DNA of 64,000 nucleotides from Ilyomonas sp965214235 (GCA_965214235.1 CBDCBH010000003.1:1116001-1180000); one strand, 5' to 3'; positions 8,630 through 18,070 are shown, counted from the stretch's first letter. The notes: generated from the sequence alone by a model not told the origin. A program made the numbers and translations.

Positions 8630-9136
8630 ATGATGTCATCTTCTAACATTGCTTTGGTTGTTATCGCTTTTGTTTTTATTGCAGTGGCTTATTATATTTT
8701 CAATTCAAAACCTGCTAAAAACGATGATACAGCCAGCCTTTCAGCCGGTACGGTGCAAATACAACTGAACGCTTATGAGCGATTGATTTTATTGGTTGAC
8801 AGGATTGCCTTGCACAACCTTATCAGTCGTTTAAATCAACCCAATGCTAATGCGCGCGAGATGCAGCAAATGCTTACGCAAAGCATTAAAGATGAGTTTG
8901 AATACAATATTACACAACAAATTTATGTGAGCGCCGATGCCTGGAATGCAGTGAAAAATTTAAAAGAACAAAACATGCTGGTGGTGAATCAACTTGCCGC
9001 AACGCTGCCCGCAAATGCAACCGGATTAGACCTGAACAAGTTTATACTTGAATATTTGATGCACGATAAAAAAGGCTCGCTGCACGAAGTAGTAAGTGAA
9101 GTGTTGAGTTATGAAGCGAAAAAGCTGTTGAAATAA
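8630..9136 (+). CDS. Conserved Bacteroidota protein, one N-terminal membrane helix
   Basis: This is a 168-residue protein when started at the tandem ATGATG at 8630; the frame extends upstream to 8552, but those codons lie before the helix and look non-coding. Residues about 6-22 form a single membrane anchor. The rest is a helical cytoplasmic domain with LNAYERLILLVDRI and a central ISRLNQPN. I recall this architecture as an uncharacterised family common in Bacteroidota (DUF7935-like, uncertain). It is divergent from the SufA-like gene and convergent with the DUF3810 gene. Confidence 0.75.
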   Translation: MMSSSNIALVVIAFVFIAVAYYIFNSKPAKNDDTASLSAGTVQIQLNAYERLILLVDRIALHNLISRLNQPNANAREMQQMLTQSIKDEFEYNITQQIYVSADAWNAVKNLKEQNMLVVNQLAATLPANATGLDLNKFILEYLMHDKKGSLHEVVSEVLSYEAKKLLK

Positions 9137-9156
9137 AACCAATAATTACTACATTT

Positions 9157-10245
9157 TTATATGCGGCCATTTTGCTTCTTCTGATAAGCAATGAGCAGCC
9201 TTATCACCTGGCTGTAAGTTGCAATACCTTCGGGCTGGTTATTTGCTTTTAAATAATTTCCATACAATTTTGTAACCAGTGGCTCTAACGGATTTTCATA
9301 TTGCCGAAGAAATTGCCGGTATGTTTTTATATCCAGCTTTACCAACGTATCTAACCGTTTATAATTGGCTCTGGCTGCTACACTATCCTGCAAAAACAAG
9401 TCGCTATTTGCATAATTAAACAAGTCGAAATAAACCGAATACCGAAACTGAAAATTTGAAGTTGAGGTAGCGGCAAGGTAGCCCACAAAATTAGCCTCAT
9501 CTTCAGTTGCATATCCCAGTTGATGCGCCATTTCATGACAAGTTACATAAGGTAATAAAAAACGCGGCGTGCGGGCGTTGACTTGTGCTTCGCCACTGAA
9601 AGGATTGTAATAACCTGAAAAGCCAAGATAATTGCCGATCAAATTATACAACGATGGCTTAACGCTGCTGCTTTGATAATTTAAAAAGGGATACTCTTTT
9701 TCTATGCTTTGATAGGTTGCAATGGCGTGAACAAAGTTCTCTTTGTTTGATAAATATTGCACCTGAGTCGGAAGTTCTCTCCTCGATCTATTTACTTCTG
9801 ACAGAAGCGAATCTGTAAGCTCATACAAATCCCGTTTTAAAATATATTCCGGATGAAGTCCTAACTGGTAAGCAATGCCTCTGCGGTTGTAATTCAATCC
9901 CCATAAGGCATTGAATACAATATAAACAACGAGTGCAATAAAAAGAAGATTACGAAAGGCAGCACCCAATTTTTGTTTGGTCATTTGTTTTTTAATGAGG
10001 ACACGAACAAAGCGAAACACTTTTATGAGCAACCACAAAGCCGCAATAAAATACAGTACATCACCAATGCTGAACGGCAACCAACCAAACAAAACTCGCA
10101 GTGTACGACTGATGAAAATATAAACGCCGTTGGAGTAATATTCCTCAACAAAGGTGCTGTTAAGTGAAAGCAGTTTGATGAGCAGTGCAACAATAAAAAG
10201 TATCCCGATTTTTATCCATTTCTTTTTTGTTTTCGGCTGCTTCAT
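9157..10245 (-). CDS. DUF3810 family membrane protein with HExxH motif
   Basis: This is a polytopic membrane protein of about 362 residues. The longest frame begins with TTG at 10254; the ATG at 10245 is preferred because a TAAGTTTG -7 box (10252-10259) covers the TTG. About three transmembrane helices occupy the N-terminal 120 residues, followed by a large extracytoplasmic domain containing CHEMAHQLGY and a downstream ATEDEAN. This is the zincin pattern HExxH plus a distal acidic residue. DUF3810 proteins are probable metallopeptidases, but no substrate is known. Confidence 0.88.
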   Translation of the reverse strand: MKQPKTKKKWIKIGILFIVALLIKLLSLNSTFVEEYYSNGVYIFISRTLRVLFGWLPFSIGDVLYFIAALWLLIKVFRFVRVLIKKQMTKQKLGAAFRNLLFIALVVYIVFNALWGLNYNRRGIAYQLGLHPEYILKRDLYELTDSLLSEVNRSRRELPTQVQYLSNKENFVHAIATYQSIEKEYPFLNYQSSSVKPSLYNLIGNYLGFSGYYNPFSGEAQVNARTPRFLLPYVTCHEMAHQLGYATEDEANFVGYLAATSTSNFQFRYSVYFDLFNYANSDLFLQDSVAARANYKRLDTLVKLDIKTYRQFLRQYENPLEPLVTKLYGNYLKANNQPEGIATYSQVIRLLIAYQKKQNGRI

Positions 10246-10251
10246 TATCAG

Positions 10252-10259
10252 CAAACTTA
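10252..10259 (-). promoter_or_regulatory. -7 box for the DUF3810 gene
   Basis: TAAGTTTG on the minus strand fits TAnnTTTG. Transcription would start about 4 nt before the ATG at 10245. A GTAAAAACAAA element (10273-10283) overlaps the expected -33 region instead of a TTTG, so the promoter is uncertain. Confidence 0.4.
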
Positions 10260-10314
10260 TACCGGACTGTGATTTGTTTTTACACCAATATTGAAATTTA
10301 TTTTCAGCAGGTAA

Positions 10315-11289
10315 TTACTTAGGCTTTGTTTCGCCGGTATCTGCATCTTTTACCTGTTTGCCATTCTGATTTTGCAAAGAACCTTGGTTTTCTACTTCCA
10401 CCTGTTCAATAAAAACAGCATAATCATTAGGGTAAATATGCCGCCCGATGGCTTGTGCATAGTTCTTGGTAAAAGCCGCACCAAAATATAAAATAATAGA
10501 AGAATAATACACCCACAATAAGATAACAATCATGGAACCGGCAGCCCCGAAAGCCGTACCCGGCTTGCCTTTGTTGAGGTACAGACTAATACCAAACTTG
10601 CCTATCATAAACAGAATTGCGGTGGTAACAGCACCCACACGAACGTCTTTCCATTTGAGTTCGGCATCGGGTAAAAATTTAAAAATAATGGCAAATAAAA
10701 AGCTAACAGCAAGCAGGGTAATTGCCACATTAATGATGTAACTGATATACAAAGTATCTTTTGGTAAAAACCGTTGAAGCTCTGCCGAAAGCGCATCCAC
10801 CAAATAGTTGATAAGCAACGATACCAAAGCAACAAAGCCAAGACTTATGATGAGAGAAAAACTCACCAATCTTATTTTCAGCATTTTTAAAATGCCGCTT
10901 TTGGTTGTCTTTATTTTTAGATTCCACAATAAATTGATGGACGATTGTATTTCGGCAAACACACCAGTTGCTGTAAATAAAAGCACAATGATACCCGCAA
11001 CAGAAGCAAAAGTAAAACTAGGCGAAAGAGAAGCTTTGCTGATAATTTCCTGTATGGCTGCTGCCGAATCGCTGCCGACAACAGATTTGATTTGTCCATA
11101 AATTTGTCCTTGTGCGGCTTGCTTGCCGTAAAATATGCTAACAACAGTAATCAATACTATTAACATGGGAGCTAATGCAAACACAGTATAGTAAGCCAAT
11201 GCAGCACTAAGTTTTAAAATATTATAGTCGTTAAAATCGCTGGCTGATTGTTTAAAAGCTGTCCAAATATTTTTTATTTTCAATTTCAT
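10315..11289 (-). CDS. YihY/virulence factor BrkB family membrane protein
   Basis: This is a 324-residue inner-membrane protein of the YihY family, formerly misnamed ribonuclease BN. Six hydrophobic helices are visible, with the family signature ALAYYTVFALAPMLIVLI near residues 30-47 and the GSMIVILLWVYYSSIILYFG block near 250-270. The C-terminus is a polar tail. It starts one base after the MazG-like gene stop (coding ends 11291, start 11289), so the two are translationally coupled. Function is unestablished; it may be a transporter. Confidence 0.92.
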   Translation of the reverse strand: MKLKIKNIWTAFKQSASDFNDYNILKLSAALAYYTVFALAPMLIVLITVVSIFYGKQAAQGQIYGQIKSVVGSDSAAAIQEIISKASLSPSFTFASVAGIIVLLFTATGVFAEIQSSINLLWNLKIKTTKSGILKMLKIRLVSFSLIISLGFVALVSLLINYLVDALSAELQRFLPKDTLYISYIINVAITLLAVSFLFAIIFKFLPDAELKWKDVRVGAVTTAILFMIGKFGISLYLNKGKPGTAFGAAGSMIVILLWVYYSSIILYFGAAFTKNYAQAIGRHIYPNDYAVFIEQVEVENQGSLQNQNGKQVKDADTGETKPK

Positions 11290-11290
11290 G

Positions 11291-11617
11291 CTACTTTAGT
11301 TTTTGATTGTTTTTGTGCCGGTTGGCATCGCGTGTATTTTTCTTTTCAAAATTTTGTTGTAGCGCTTCTGTCAGGTTCACACCAGTTTGGTTTGCCAAAC
11401 AAATCAACACCCATAACACATCTGCCATTTCATCGGCAAGGTTTGTTTTTACATCACTTTCCTTGCTGCTTTGCTCTCCATATTTCCGCACCATTATGCG
11501 GCTCAACTCACCCACTTCTTCCATTAATATGCCAAGGTTGGTAAGCTCGGTAAAGTAACGAACGCCAACGGTTTGTATCCATTCATCTACCTGCTGCTGG
11601 GCCTGTTGTAAGGTCAT
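11291..11617 (-). CDS. MazG-like nucleotide pyrophosphohydrolase
   Basis: This is a 108-residue all-alpha NTP pyrophosphatase of the MazG/RS21-C6 superfamily. The Mg-binding pattern is present: EEVGELSR (helix 1) and the later DEMADVLW (helix 2). These supply the ExxE and ExxD carboxylates. Such enzymes remove non-canonical nucleotides. It is the first gene of a two-gene unit with YihY. Confidence 0.9.
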   Translation of the reverse strand: MTLQQAQQQVDEWIQTVGVRYFTELTNLGILMEEVGELSRIMVRKYGEQSSKESDVKTNLADEMADVLWVLICLANQTGVNLTEALQQNFEKKNTRDANRHKNNQKLK

Positions 11618-11749
11618 ATTTATAGATTATTTATGATGAAGGTGCGTGATATCAAACAAAGTAAAATGCAAACAGATGCAACGAAGGCAACGAAAATCCT
11701 TTATGAAATGTTTACAATATTTCCTGATGCATACACGATGATGACTGCA

Positions 11750-13264
11750 TTATATTTTTTCCGGCCGCATTTGCGGAAACAGTAACACATCTTGTATGCT
11801 TTGCTGGTTGGTTATCATCATCACAAGCCTGTCAATGCCAATTCCGATGCCACTTGCAGGCGGCATACCATATTCCAATGCACGAAGAAAATCATAGTCG
11901 ATATACATGGCTTCTTCATCGCCGCGCTCCAATAATTTGGCTTGTTCTTCAAATCGGTTTCTCTGGTCAATCGGGTCGTTCAATTCGCTGTAAGCATTGG
12001 CAATTTCTTTTCCATTTACCATTAATTCAAAACGTTCTACCAAACCTTTTTTGCTGCGGTGTTTTTTGGTAAGCGGGCTCATCTCCACGGGATAATCAAT
12101 AATAAAAGTAGGCTGCACATATTTCGCTTCGGATGTGTTGCTGAATATCTCATCAATCAACTTTCCTTTACCCATGGTTTTATTTGTTTCTATATTCAGT
12201 TGCCGGCAGGTTGCAAGCAATTCTTCTTCATTCATTTCACTAATATCAATGCCTGCGTTTTCTTTTACTGCATCAAAAATAGTGATGCGTTTAAACGGCG
12301 TTTTAAAAGAAATAATGTTATCTCCAAGCTGTACATCAGTAGTGCCGTGAAGCGCAATAGCAATGCGTTCCATCAGTTGTTCAGTGGTTTCCATCATCCA
12401 GAAGTAATCTTTATAAGCCGTGTACCATTCCAGCACGGTAAACTCCGGGTTGTGCGTTCTGTCCATGCCTTCGTTGCGGAAGTTGCGACTGAATTCATAC
12501 ACCCAATCGAAGCCGCCCACAATCAATCTTTTCAAATACAATTCATTAGCAATACGCAAATAAAACGGCACATCCAGCGCATTGTGATGCGTGGTAAACG
12601 GTCGGGCTATGGCACCACCCGGAATGCTTTGTAACACCGGCGTATCCACCTCTATCGCGCCCTGCTCATTTAAAAAATCACGAATGGTATTAATGAGTTT
12701 AGTGCGTTGCAAAAACACAGCCTTTACATCAGGATTGATGATTAAATCTGCATACCGCTGGCGATATTTGAATTCAGGATCGGTAACAGCATCGTACACA
12801 TTGCCCTGCTCATCGCGCTTTACAACCGGCAGCGGTTTTAACGATTTTGCCAGCAAGGTTACCGTTTGTGCATGAACCGAAATTTCGCCGGTTCGGGTAA
12901 TAAAAACAAACCCTGTAGCGCCAATAAAATCGCCCAAATCGGCACCTTTTACAACGGCATCAAACAAAGTTTTGTCATCGCCGGGGCAAATGTCATCGCG
13001 TTTAATGTAGAGTTGAATAACGCCTTTACTGTCTTGTATCTTAATAAAAAAAACTTTGCCTTTATCGTTGATGCTCATAATACGACCAGCAACAGTAACC
13101 TGCGCAAACTGCTCTTTGTTTTCTTCACTAAACTGTTGCTTAATATCAGCCGAATAATGCGATACGGGATACAATGCTGCCGGATAGGCATCAATGCCTT
13201 TTTGTTCGAGATTGTGTAGCTTCTCTCTTCTTACGCCTTCCTGCTCGGATAATTGATGATTCAT
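11750..13264 (-). CDS. lysS: Lysine--tRNA ligase, class II
   Basis: This enzyme charges tRNA-Lys in the cytoplasm. An N-terminal OB-fold anticodon-binding domain (about 50-160) precedes the class II catalytic core. Motif 2 is in RNFRNEGMDRTHNPEF and motif 3 ends in GIGIGIDRLVM. The ATG at 13264 is chosen over the ORF's first codon at 13285 because a perfect TATCTTTG box (13283-13290) overlaps the latter. The resulting 504 residues are the normal length. An antisense frame of 191 codons inside it is a shadow. Confidence 0.97.
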   Translation of the reverse strand: MNHQLSEQEGVRREKLHNLEQKGIDAYPAALYPVSHYSADIKQQFSEENKEQFAQVTVAGRIMSINDKGKVFFIKIQDSKGVIQLYIKRDDICPGDDKTLFDAVVKGADLGDFIGATGFVFITRTGEISVHAQTVTLLAKSLKPLPVVKRDEQGNVYDAVTDPEFKYRQRYADLIINPDVKAVFLQRTKLINTIRDFLNEQGAIEVDTPVLQSIPGGAIARPFTTHHNALDVPFYLRIANELYLKRLIVGGFDWVYEFSRNFRNEGMDRTHNPEFTVLEWYTAYKDYFWMMETTEQLMERIAIALHGTTDVQLGDNIISFKTPFKRITIFDAVKENAGIDISEMNEEELLATCRQLNIETNKTMGKGKLIDEIFSNTSEAKYVQPTFIIDYPVEMSPLTKKHRSKKGLVERFELMVNGKEIANAYSELNDPIDQRNRFEEQAKLLERGDEEAMYIDYDFLRALEYGMPPASGIGIGIDRLVMMITNQQSIQDVLLFPQMRPEKI

Positions 13265-13282
13265 AATAAAAATAAAAGTTGG

Positions 13283-13290
13283 CAAAGATA
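13283..13290 (-). promoter_or_regulatory. -7 box for lysS
   Basis: TATCTTTG on the minus strand fits TAnnTTTG. A CTTG lies 17 bases upstream. The predicted leader is about 16 nt. Confidence 0.5.
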
Positions 13291-13441
13291 ACTATTAGAA
13301 AAATCAACAAGTGAAACCATAAGTTATAAAAACGAACTGTTGTTTTATTGTTGTTTGTTTTTACTTCATTCTTATATTCTTAATTCTTCTATCTTTTATT
13401 TTACTTCTTTTTCATAACATTGTTCACGGAGTAATATCACA

Positions 13442-14164
13442 ATGAAAAAAGTAGCCTTAATTCCTGCACGCTATGCAGCAACGCGCTTTCCGGGTAAGCT
13501 AATGCAGATGCTGGGAAACAAAACTGTTATTCGCCATACTTATGAAAATACAGTTGCCACGCAGTTGTTTGATGATGTGTGGATAGCAACCGACAGCGAT
13601 ATTATTTATAAAGAAATAACAAGCCACGGCGGCAAAGCGGTGATGAGTAAAAGAAAACATGAAAGCGGCAGCGACCGTATTGCTGAAGCTGTTGCCGACA
13701 GGGATGTTGATATAATTTTGAATGTGCAAGGCGATGAGCCGTTTGTACAACGCGAGCCATTGCAAAAACTATTGCACCTTTTTGAAGGTGAAGAAGGCAA
13801 GGAAGTACAGGTGGGGAGCATGATGCAAATATTTGCAAAAACAAATGCGGTAGAAAACCCCAACAACGTAAAAGTAGTGGTAGATAATAACATGAATTCA
13901 TTGATGTTCAGCCGTTCTGTTATTCCGTATAACCGGGCAGATATTCCGGTGAATTATTATCATCATATTGGCGTGTATGCCTTTCGCAAAGCGGCTTTGA
14001 TGAATTTTACAAAATGGAAAATGACGCCTTTGGAAAAGGCTGAAAAAATTGAATGCCTGCGGTATTTGGAACATGGAATTCCTTTAAAAATGGTATTGGT
14101 CAATTTTAAAGGCATAGGCATAGATACACCGGAAGATTTGGAACTGGCAAAACAATATTTGTGA
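13442..14164 (+). CDS. kdsB: 3-deoxy-manno-octulosonate cytidylyltransferase
   Basis: This enzyme activates Kdo as CMP-Kdo for lipid A-core synthesis. At 240 residues its length is standard. The nucleotide-binding N-terminus IPARYAATRFPGK is diagnostic, followed by ATDSD, the NVQGDEP block that holds the metal-binding Asp, and the C-terminal GIDTPEDLE. It heads a run of plus-strand genes. A GTAAAAACAAA element lies about 80 bases upstream (13354-13364). Confidence 0.97.
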   Translation: MKKVALIPARYAATRFPGKLMQMLGNKTVIRHTYENTVATQLFDDVWIATDSDIIYKEITSHGGKAVMSKRKHESGSDRIAEAVADRDVDIILNVQGDEPFVQREPLQKLLHLFEGEEGKEVQVGSMMQIFAKTNAVENPNNVKVVVDNNMNSLMFSRSVIPYNRADIPVNYYHHIGVYAFRKAALMNFTKWKMTPLEKAEKIECLRYLEHGIPLKMVLVNFKGIGIDTPEDLELAKQYL

Positions 14165-14213
14165 GCAAGCTGCGAGCTTTGAGCTACGAGTGTTAAAAAC
14201 AAAAAGTTGAAAG

Positions 14214-14615
14214 ATGCAAAAAGAAATCGGGTTATTACTGTTTTTGATGCTGTTTAATTTGCATCATTGTTTCGCTCAATTGAATCATAAAAACAACTCT
14301 TATCAATCTGATGATTCTTCTAAATTGGAAAATAAAATTTTAGATACAATAATGAATTTATCTGAAGTGAAAGCACGTGCTAAGTATGTAAGAACAAAAA
14401 CAAATGGGAAGAGAAAATTACAATACACCATTTGGGAAAAACCAGCAAAACAAAACCCTTATTATTGGGTAAAAGTAATGGAGGACAATGGTACATCTTA
14501 CTACACTCATTTCAATTTTTATGTTTATCCAAAAAGCTTTGCAATTCAATATTACGATGTAGTTAACGATACCGCAATCACCTTGTTGGAATGGAGAAAG
14601 AATTATAAAGAATAA
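14214..14615 (+). CDS. Secreted protein of unknown function
   Basis: This is a 133-residue protein with a signal peptide (hydrophobic 5-18, cleavage probably after CFAQ). The mature part is polar, with WEKPAKQNPYYWVKVMED and a C-terminal YYDVVNDTAITLLEW. I do not recognise the family. It lies 49 bases after kdsB across a word-repeat spacer and 55 bases before the omega-amidase gene. Confidence 0.68.
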   Translation: MQKEIGLLLFLMLFNLHHCFAQLNHKNNSYQSDDSSKLENKILDTIMNLSEVKARAKYVRTKTNGKRKLQYTIWEKPAKQNPYYWVKVMEDNGTSYYTHFNFYVYPKSFAIQYYDVVNDTAITLLEWRKNYKE

Positions 14616-14670
14616 AAGATTAATTGTAATTAATAACTTCAAAAAAGTAAGAAGAGTTCAAAACTTATTC

Positions 14671-15483
14671 ATGCAATCATCGCTCACAGTTACTATCATA
14701 CAAACTCATTTGCATTGGGAAAACAAAGCTGCCAATCTTGCCATGCTTTACGAAAAAATAATGGGTATTCAAGAAAAAACAGAAGTAGTGATTTTGCCCG
14801 AAATGTTCAGCACCGGCTTTATTATGAAGGCTGAAGAATTTGCCGAAACGATGGATGGCGAAACCGTGCAATGGATGCGAAACATCGCGCAGCAAAAAAG
14901 AATTATTCTCACCGGAAGCATCATCATTCAGGAAGAAAATAAGTATTATAATCGTTTGCTTTGGATGCTGCCAAATGGTTCGTTTGGCTATTATAATAAG
15001 CGTCATTTATTTGCCTATGCCGAAGAAGACAAGCATTATACTGCCGGCAACAAACGATTAATCACTTCTGTAAAAGGCTGGAAAATCAACACACAGATTT
15101 GCTACGATTTGCGTTTCCCCATTTGGTCGCGCCAGGCTCCCCTCTCCACCCGTGGAGAGGGGCGGGGGAGTGAGGAGTACGATGTATTGTTGTATGTAGC
15201 CAACTGGCCCGAACGCCGCAACAGCGCCTGGCAAACACTATTAACCGCACGCGCCATCGAAAACCAGTGTTATGTAATTGGCGTTAACCGCATAGGTTTG
15301 GATGGCAATAACATCGCTCATTGCGGCAGCAGTACCGTGATAGATGCATTGGGAAATATATTGTATTGCAAAGCAAATGACGAAGATATATTTACTATAA
15401 CACTGCAAAAAAAACATTTATTGGACATCAGAAATAAGTTTCCTTTCTTAAACGATAGAGATAATTTTACCATTCATCCATGA
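14671..15483 (+). CDS. Omega-amidase, nitrilase superfamily, with inserted palindrome
   Basis: This is a carbon-nitrogen hydrolase that probably removes ammonia from alpha-ketoglutaramate or ketosuccinamate (YafV/omega-amidase group). The Glu-Lys-Cys triad is visible: Glu in LPEMFSTGF, Lys in YNKRHLF, Cys in TQICYDLRFP. Between WSRQ and EYDVLLYVANWP there are about 13 extra residues (APLSTRGEGRGSE) compared with relatives as I remember them. They are encoded by a GC-rich perfect hairpin (15139-15162). The frame is preserved, so the enzyme may still fold with a surface loop. The stop overlaps nagA by four bases (ATGA). Confidence 0.92.
   Translation: MQSSLTVTIIQTHLHWENKAANLAMLYEKIMGIQEKTEVVILPEMFSTGFIMKAEEFAETMDGETVQWMRNIAQQKRIILTGSIIIQEENKYYNRLLWMLPNGSFGYYNKRHLFAYAEEDKHYTAGNKRLITSVKGWKINTQICYDLRFPIWSRQAPLSTRGEGRGSEEYDVLLYVANWPERRNSAWQTLLTARAIENQCYVIGVNRIGLDGNNIAHCGSSTVIDALGNILYCKANDEDIFTITLQKKHLLDIRNKFPFLNDRDNFTIHP
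15137..15175 (+). repeat. GC-rich palindromic repeat inside the omega-amidase gene
   Basis: CCCCTCTCCAC (15139-15149) and GTGGAGAGGGG (15152-15162) form a perfect 11-bp stem with a 2-nt loop, followed by CGGGGGAGTGAGG. Base composition is sharply unlike the surrounding AT-rich gene. It resembles a dispersed palindromic repeat type seen in many bacterial genomes. The in-frame length keeps the host gene open. Confidence 0.8.
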
Positions 15484-16589
15484 CTATAAAAAAAGCTTAC
15501 ATAGCCGGTACCATTTACACCGGAACGGATTGGCTGCGCCACCATGCCGTTTTGGTAAATGAAGGAACCATAGAAGGTTTGGTGCCGTCTATAGCCGTAC
15601 CTGAAAACTATGCAAAAGAAAACCTTGGTGATGATGCCTCTATTGCACCAGCGTTGATTGACCTTCAAATTTATGGTGCTTATGAAAGATTGCTGGCTTT
15701 GCATCCAGATGCATTTACAATAAGTGAAATTGTACGCTATTGTAAACAAGGCGGCGCTGCATGGTGTATGCCCACCGTTGCTACCAACCCTTACCCAACC
15801 ATTTTTAAATGTATTGATGCGATAAAAAACTATTGGCAGGGAGGTGGCAAAGGCGTGCTGGGCTTGCATGTGGAAGGTCCTTGGATTAGCTTAGAGCAAC
15901 GGGGTGCGCATAACCCCGACTGGATATTTTCCCCAACCATTGAGCAGGCAAAAGAGCTATTGGAATACGGTAAAGATGTTATTAAAATCATTACGCTGGC
16001 GCCGGAAGTTTGTTCGCACGAAGTGATAGAAATGGTGCAATCTTACAACGTAATTGTTTCTGCCGGTCACAGCAATATTACTTATACAGAAGCGATGAAT
16101 GTATTTGATAACTGTGGCATTGATACTGTAACGCATTTGTACAATGCAATGAGCCCGTTGCATCATCGCAAGCCGGGGTTAGTTGGCGCTGTACTCGATC
16201 ATACAATAGTAAAAGCAGCCATTATACCCGATGGTTATCATGTTGATTTTGCTGCCATTCGTATTGCTAAAAAAATATTGGGCAACCGTTTGTTCGCTAT
16301 TACCGATGCGGTTACCACCACTACAGAAGGCTGGTATCAGCACCACTTTCAAGGCGACCATTACACATCTAACGGCATCTTAAGCGGCTCGGCTTTAAAC
16401 ATGCACAAAGCGTTTGTAAACCTTGTTCAAAAAGCGAATATTAAGATTGAAGAAGCTCTGCGCATGTGCAGCTTTTTTCCGGCTCATGCGCTAAAGAAAA
16501 GCGATGAAATCGCGATGCTGAAAAAAGATTATCCTGCAACGATGATTGTGCTGGACAAAGAGTTGAATCTGGTGAAGATGATTGAGTAG
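15480..16589 (+). CDS. nagA: N-acetylglucosamine-6-phosphate deacetylase
   Basis: This enzyme deacetylates GlcNAc-6-phosphate in amino-sugar recycling. It is an amidohydrolase-fold protein of 369 residues. Metal and substrate motifs are LHVEGPW, SAGHSN, THLYNAM and the catalytic Asp in AITDAVTT. Its start overlaps the omega-amidase stop, which implies translational coupling. The downstream spacer to the convergent GNAT-like gene holds a long imperfect inverted repeat. Confidence 0.95.
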   Translation: MTIKKAYIAGTIYTGTDWLRHHAVLVNEGTIEGLVPSIAVPENYAKENLGDDASIAPALIDLQIYGAYERLLALHPDAFTISEIVRYCKQGGAAWCMPTVATNPYPTIFKCIDAIKNYWQGGGKGVLGLHVEGPWISLEQRGAHNPDWIFSPTIEQAKELLEYGKDVIKIITLAPEVCSHEVIEMVQSYNVIVSAGHSNITYTEAMNVFDNCGIDTVTHLYNAMSPLHHRKPGLVGAVLDHTIVKAAIIPDGYHVDFAAIRIAKKILGNRLFAITDAVTTTTEGWYQHHFQGDHYTSNGILSGSALNMHKAFVNLVQKANIKIEEALRMCSFFPAHALKKSDEIAMLKKDYPATMIVLDKELNLVKMIE

Positions 16590-16590
16590 G

Positions 16591-16731
16591 AAGCTACGAG
16601 TTATGAGCTTTGAACTGTGAGTACGAAGCCAAAAGCTATTAGCTGCAAGCCTCAAGCTATCAGTAAAAACAGAGAAAGAAAAACCTTTCAAAATCTACCA
16701 CTCATAGTTCGCAGCTTATAACTTGTAGCTT
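16591..16731. repeat. Imperfect inverted repeat between convergent genes
   Basis: The 32-nt arm at 16591-16622 matches the reverse complement of 16700-16731 at 27 of 32 positions, by my count. The arms are made of AGCT-type words (AAGCTACGAGTTATGAGC). The 77-nt middle carries further copies of the words. It could be a folded terminator or a REP/MITE-like element. Confidence 0.7.
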
Positions 16732-16743
16732 TAGGCTTGCGGT

Positions 16744-17919
16744 TTATTTGTATTCCATCACCGGATGCCGTTCAAACGGATGTTTTTGTTCATCAAAAAC
16801 AAAACGGTAAGTAATTAAACGGCGGCTTTGGTGTGCACCTAAGCTTTTATAAATATTAATCATTTTCGGGTTCCAGTCGCCAGCCCATCCCATTTCATAA
16901 GTATGGTACCAGCCTTTGTATTGAATAAGGTTAGCACCTTCCTGAATCATGAATGAATCAACGCCTAACGACTGATATTTGGGTACAATGCCAAAGGCAA
17001 CTCCAGTAAAAATTTTGCATTCGCCCCGCCACTTCATCCACAGCAACCGCAGCTTTTCTTTCCAGCCAAACTTGCCGTCGAAGTGTTTAAAGTATTCATT
17101 CAAATCAGGTATGTTTATCCACATGGCAATGGGCTCTTCTTTATAATAAGCAAACCATATCAAACGCACGTCCATTATGGGTTTCATCTTCATAAACAAC
17201 TTCATTACTTGCTCTTTGGTTATCTCTTTTGCTTCGCCATGCTGTGCCCAGGCGGCATTGTAAACAGTAGCAAAATCCTGCGCATGTTTGTCGAGGTTTT
17301 TTATAGAAATATGCCTCGCGCTGTAATCTTTTTTAGCTTTAAATTTTGCATAGCGTTCGGGAAATTTTGCGGGCAACGGATCATCAACACCCATAGCAAA
17401 ATAATATTGGTTGTAGTAATTTTTAAATCCGTAATCCTCCATTAACTTTTGATAATATGGAGGGTTATAAGCCAGCCCGTATATCGGCGGCTTTTCATTG
17501 CCTTCAATCAATAAGCCCCACCATTTATCACGGTCGCCAAAGTTAATAGGACCATCCATTGCTTCCACGCCTTTTTGCTGCAGCCACTGTTTTGCAGCAT
17601 CAAATAAAAAAGCGGCTGCTTCTAAGTTATCAATACAATCAAAAAAACCAACGCCACCAACCGGATACTCGGTTCCTTTATTAATATATTTTGAGTTGGT
17701 AAAAGCAGCAATGCGACCTATGGGTTTGTTATCATCGCTTAATAAAATCCAGCGTTTGGCTTCACCGTATCTGAAGGATTTGTTTTTGTTTTTATCAAAC
17801 ACTTCATTAATTTCAGCATCAAGCGGACGAATGTAGGCTGGGTTGTTTTTATTCATCATCGCATTCACTTCCAAAAACACTTTTTCCGTGGCTGCATCAG
17901 TTACTTCCGTTAGCTTCAT
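16744..17919 (-). CDS. GNAT-fold acyltransferase-like protein
   Basis: This is a 391-residue soluble protein conserved in Bacteroidota. The N-terminal half has PIGRIAAFTN and a central GVDSFMIQEGANLI segment typical of an acetyl-CoA-type P-loop region, with a final GWAGDWNPKMINIYKSLGA that matches the GNAT C-terminal strand pattern. I cannot name a substrate. It is transcribed alone, convergent with nagA. Confidence 0.75.
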   Translation of the reverse strand: MKLTEVTDAATEKVFLEVNAMMNKNNPAYIRPLDAEINEVFDKNKNKSFRYGEAKRWILLSDDNKPIGRIAAFTNSKYINKGTEYPVGGVGFFDCIDNLEAAAFLFDAAKQWLQQKGVEAMDGPINFGDRDKWWGLLIEGNEKPPIYGLAYNPPYYQKLMEDYGFKNYYNQYYFAMGVDDPLPAKFPERYAKFKAKKDYSARHISIKNLDKHAQDFATVYNAAWAQHGEAKEITKEQVMKLFMKMKPIMDVRLIWFAYYKEEPIAMWINIPDLNEYFKHFDGKFGWKEKLRLLWMKWRGECKIFTGVAFGIVPKYQSLGVDSFMIQEGANLIQYKGWYHTYEMGWAGDWNPKMINIYKSLGAHQSRRLITYRFVFDEQKHPFERHPVMEYK

Positions 17920-18070
17920 TAATCGTTTTCTTTTACACGAATGTAAAGAATGAGAGGTAATGTTTGATGTACGATGTTTTGATTTTTGAATTGTGATTTT
18001 TGATTTACCATCGGCTGATAAAATGCTGTAAAAACAAAAGCTATCTTCAAGAATTAAATTATTTTACATC

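Noticed and set aside
12059..12634. 191-codon ORF antisense to lysS
   Set aside because: A shadow of a highly conserved gene; composition follows the lysS codons.
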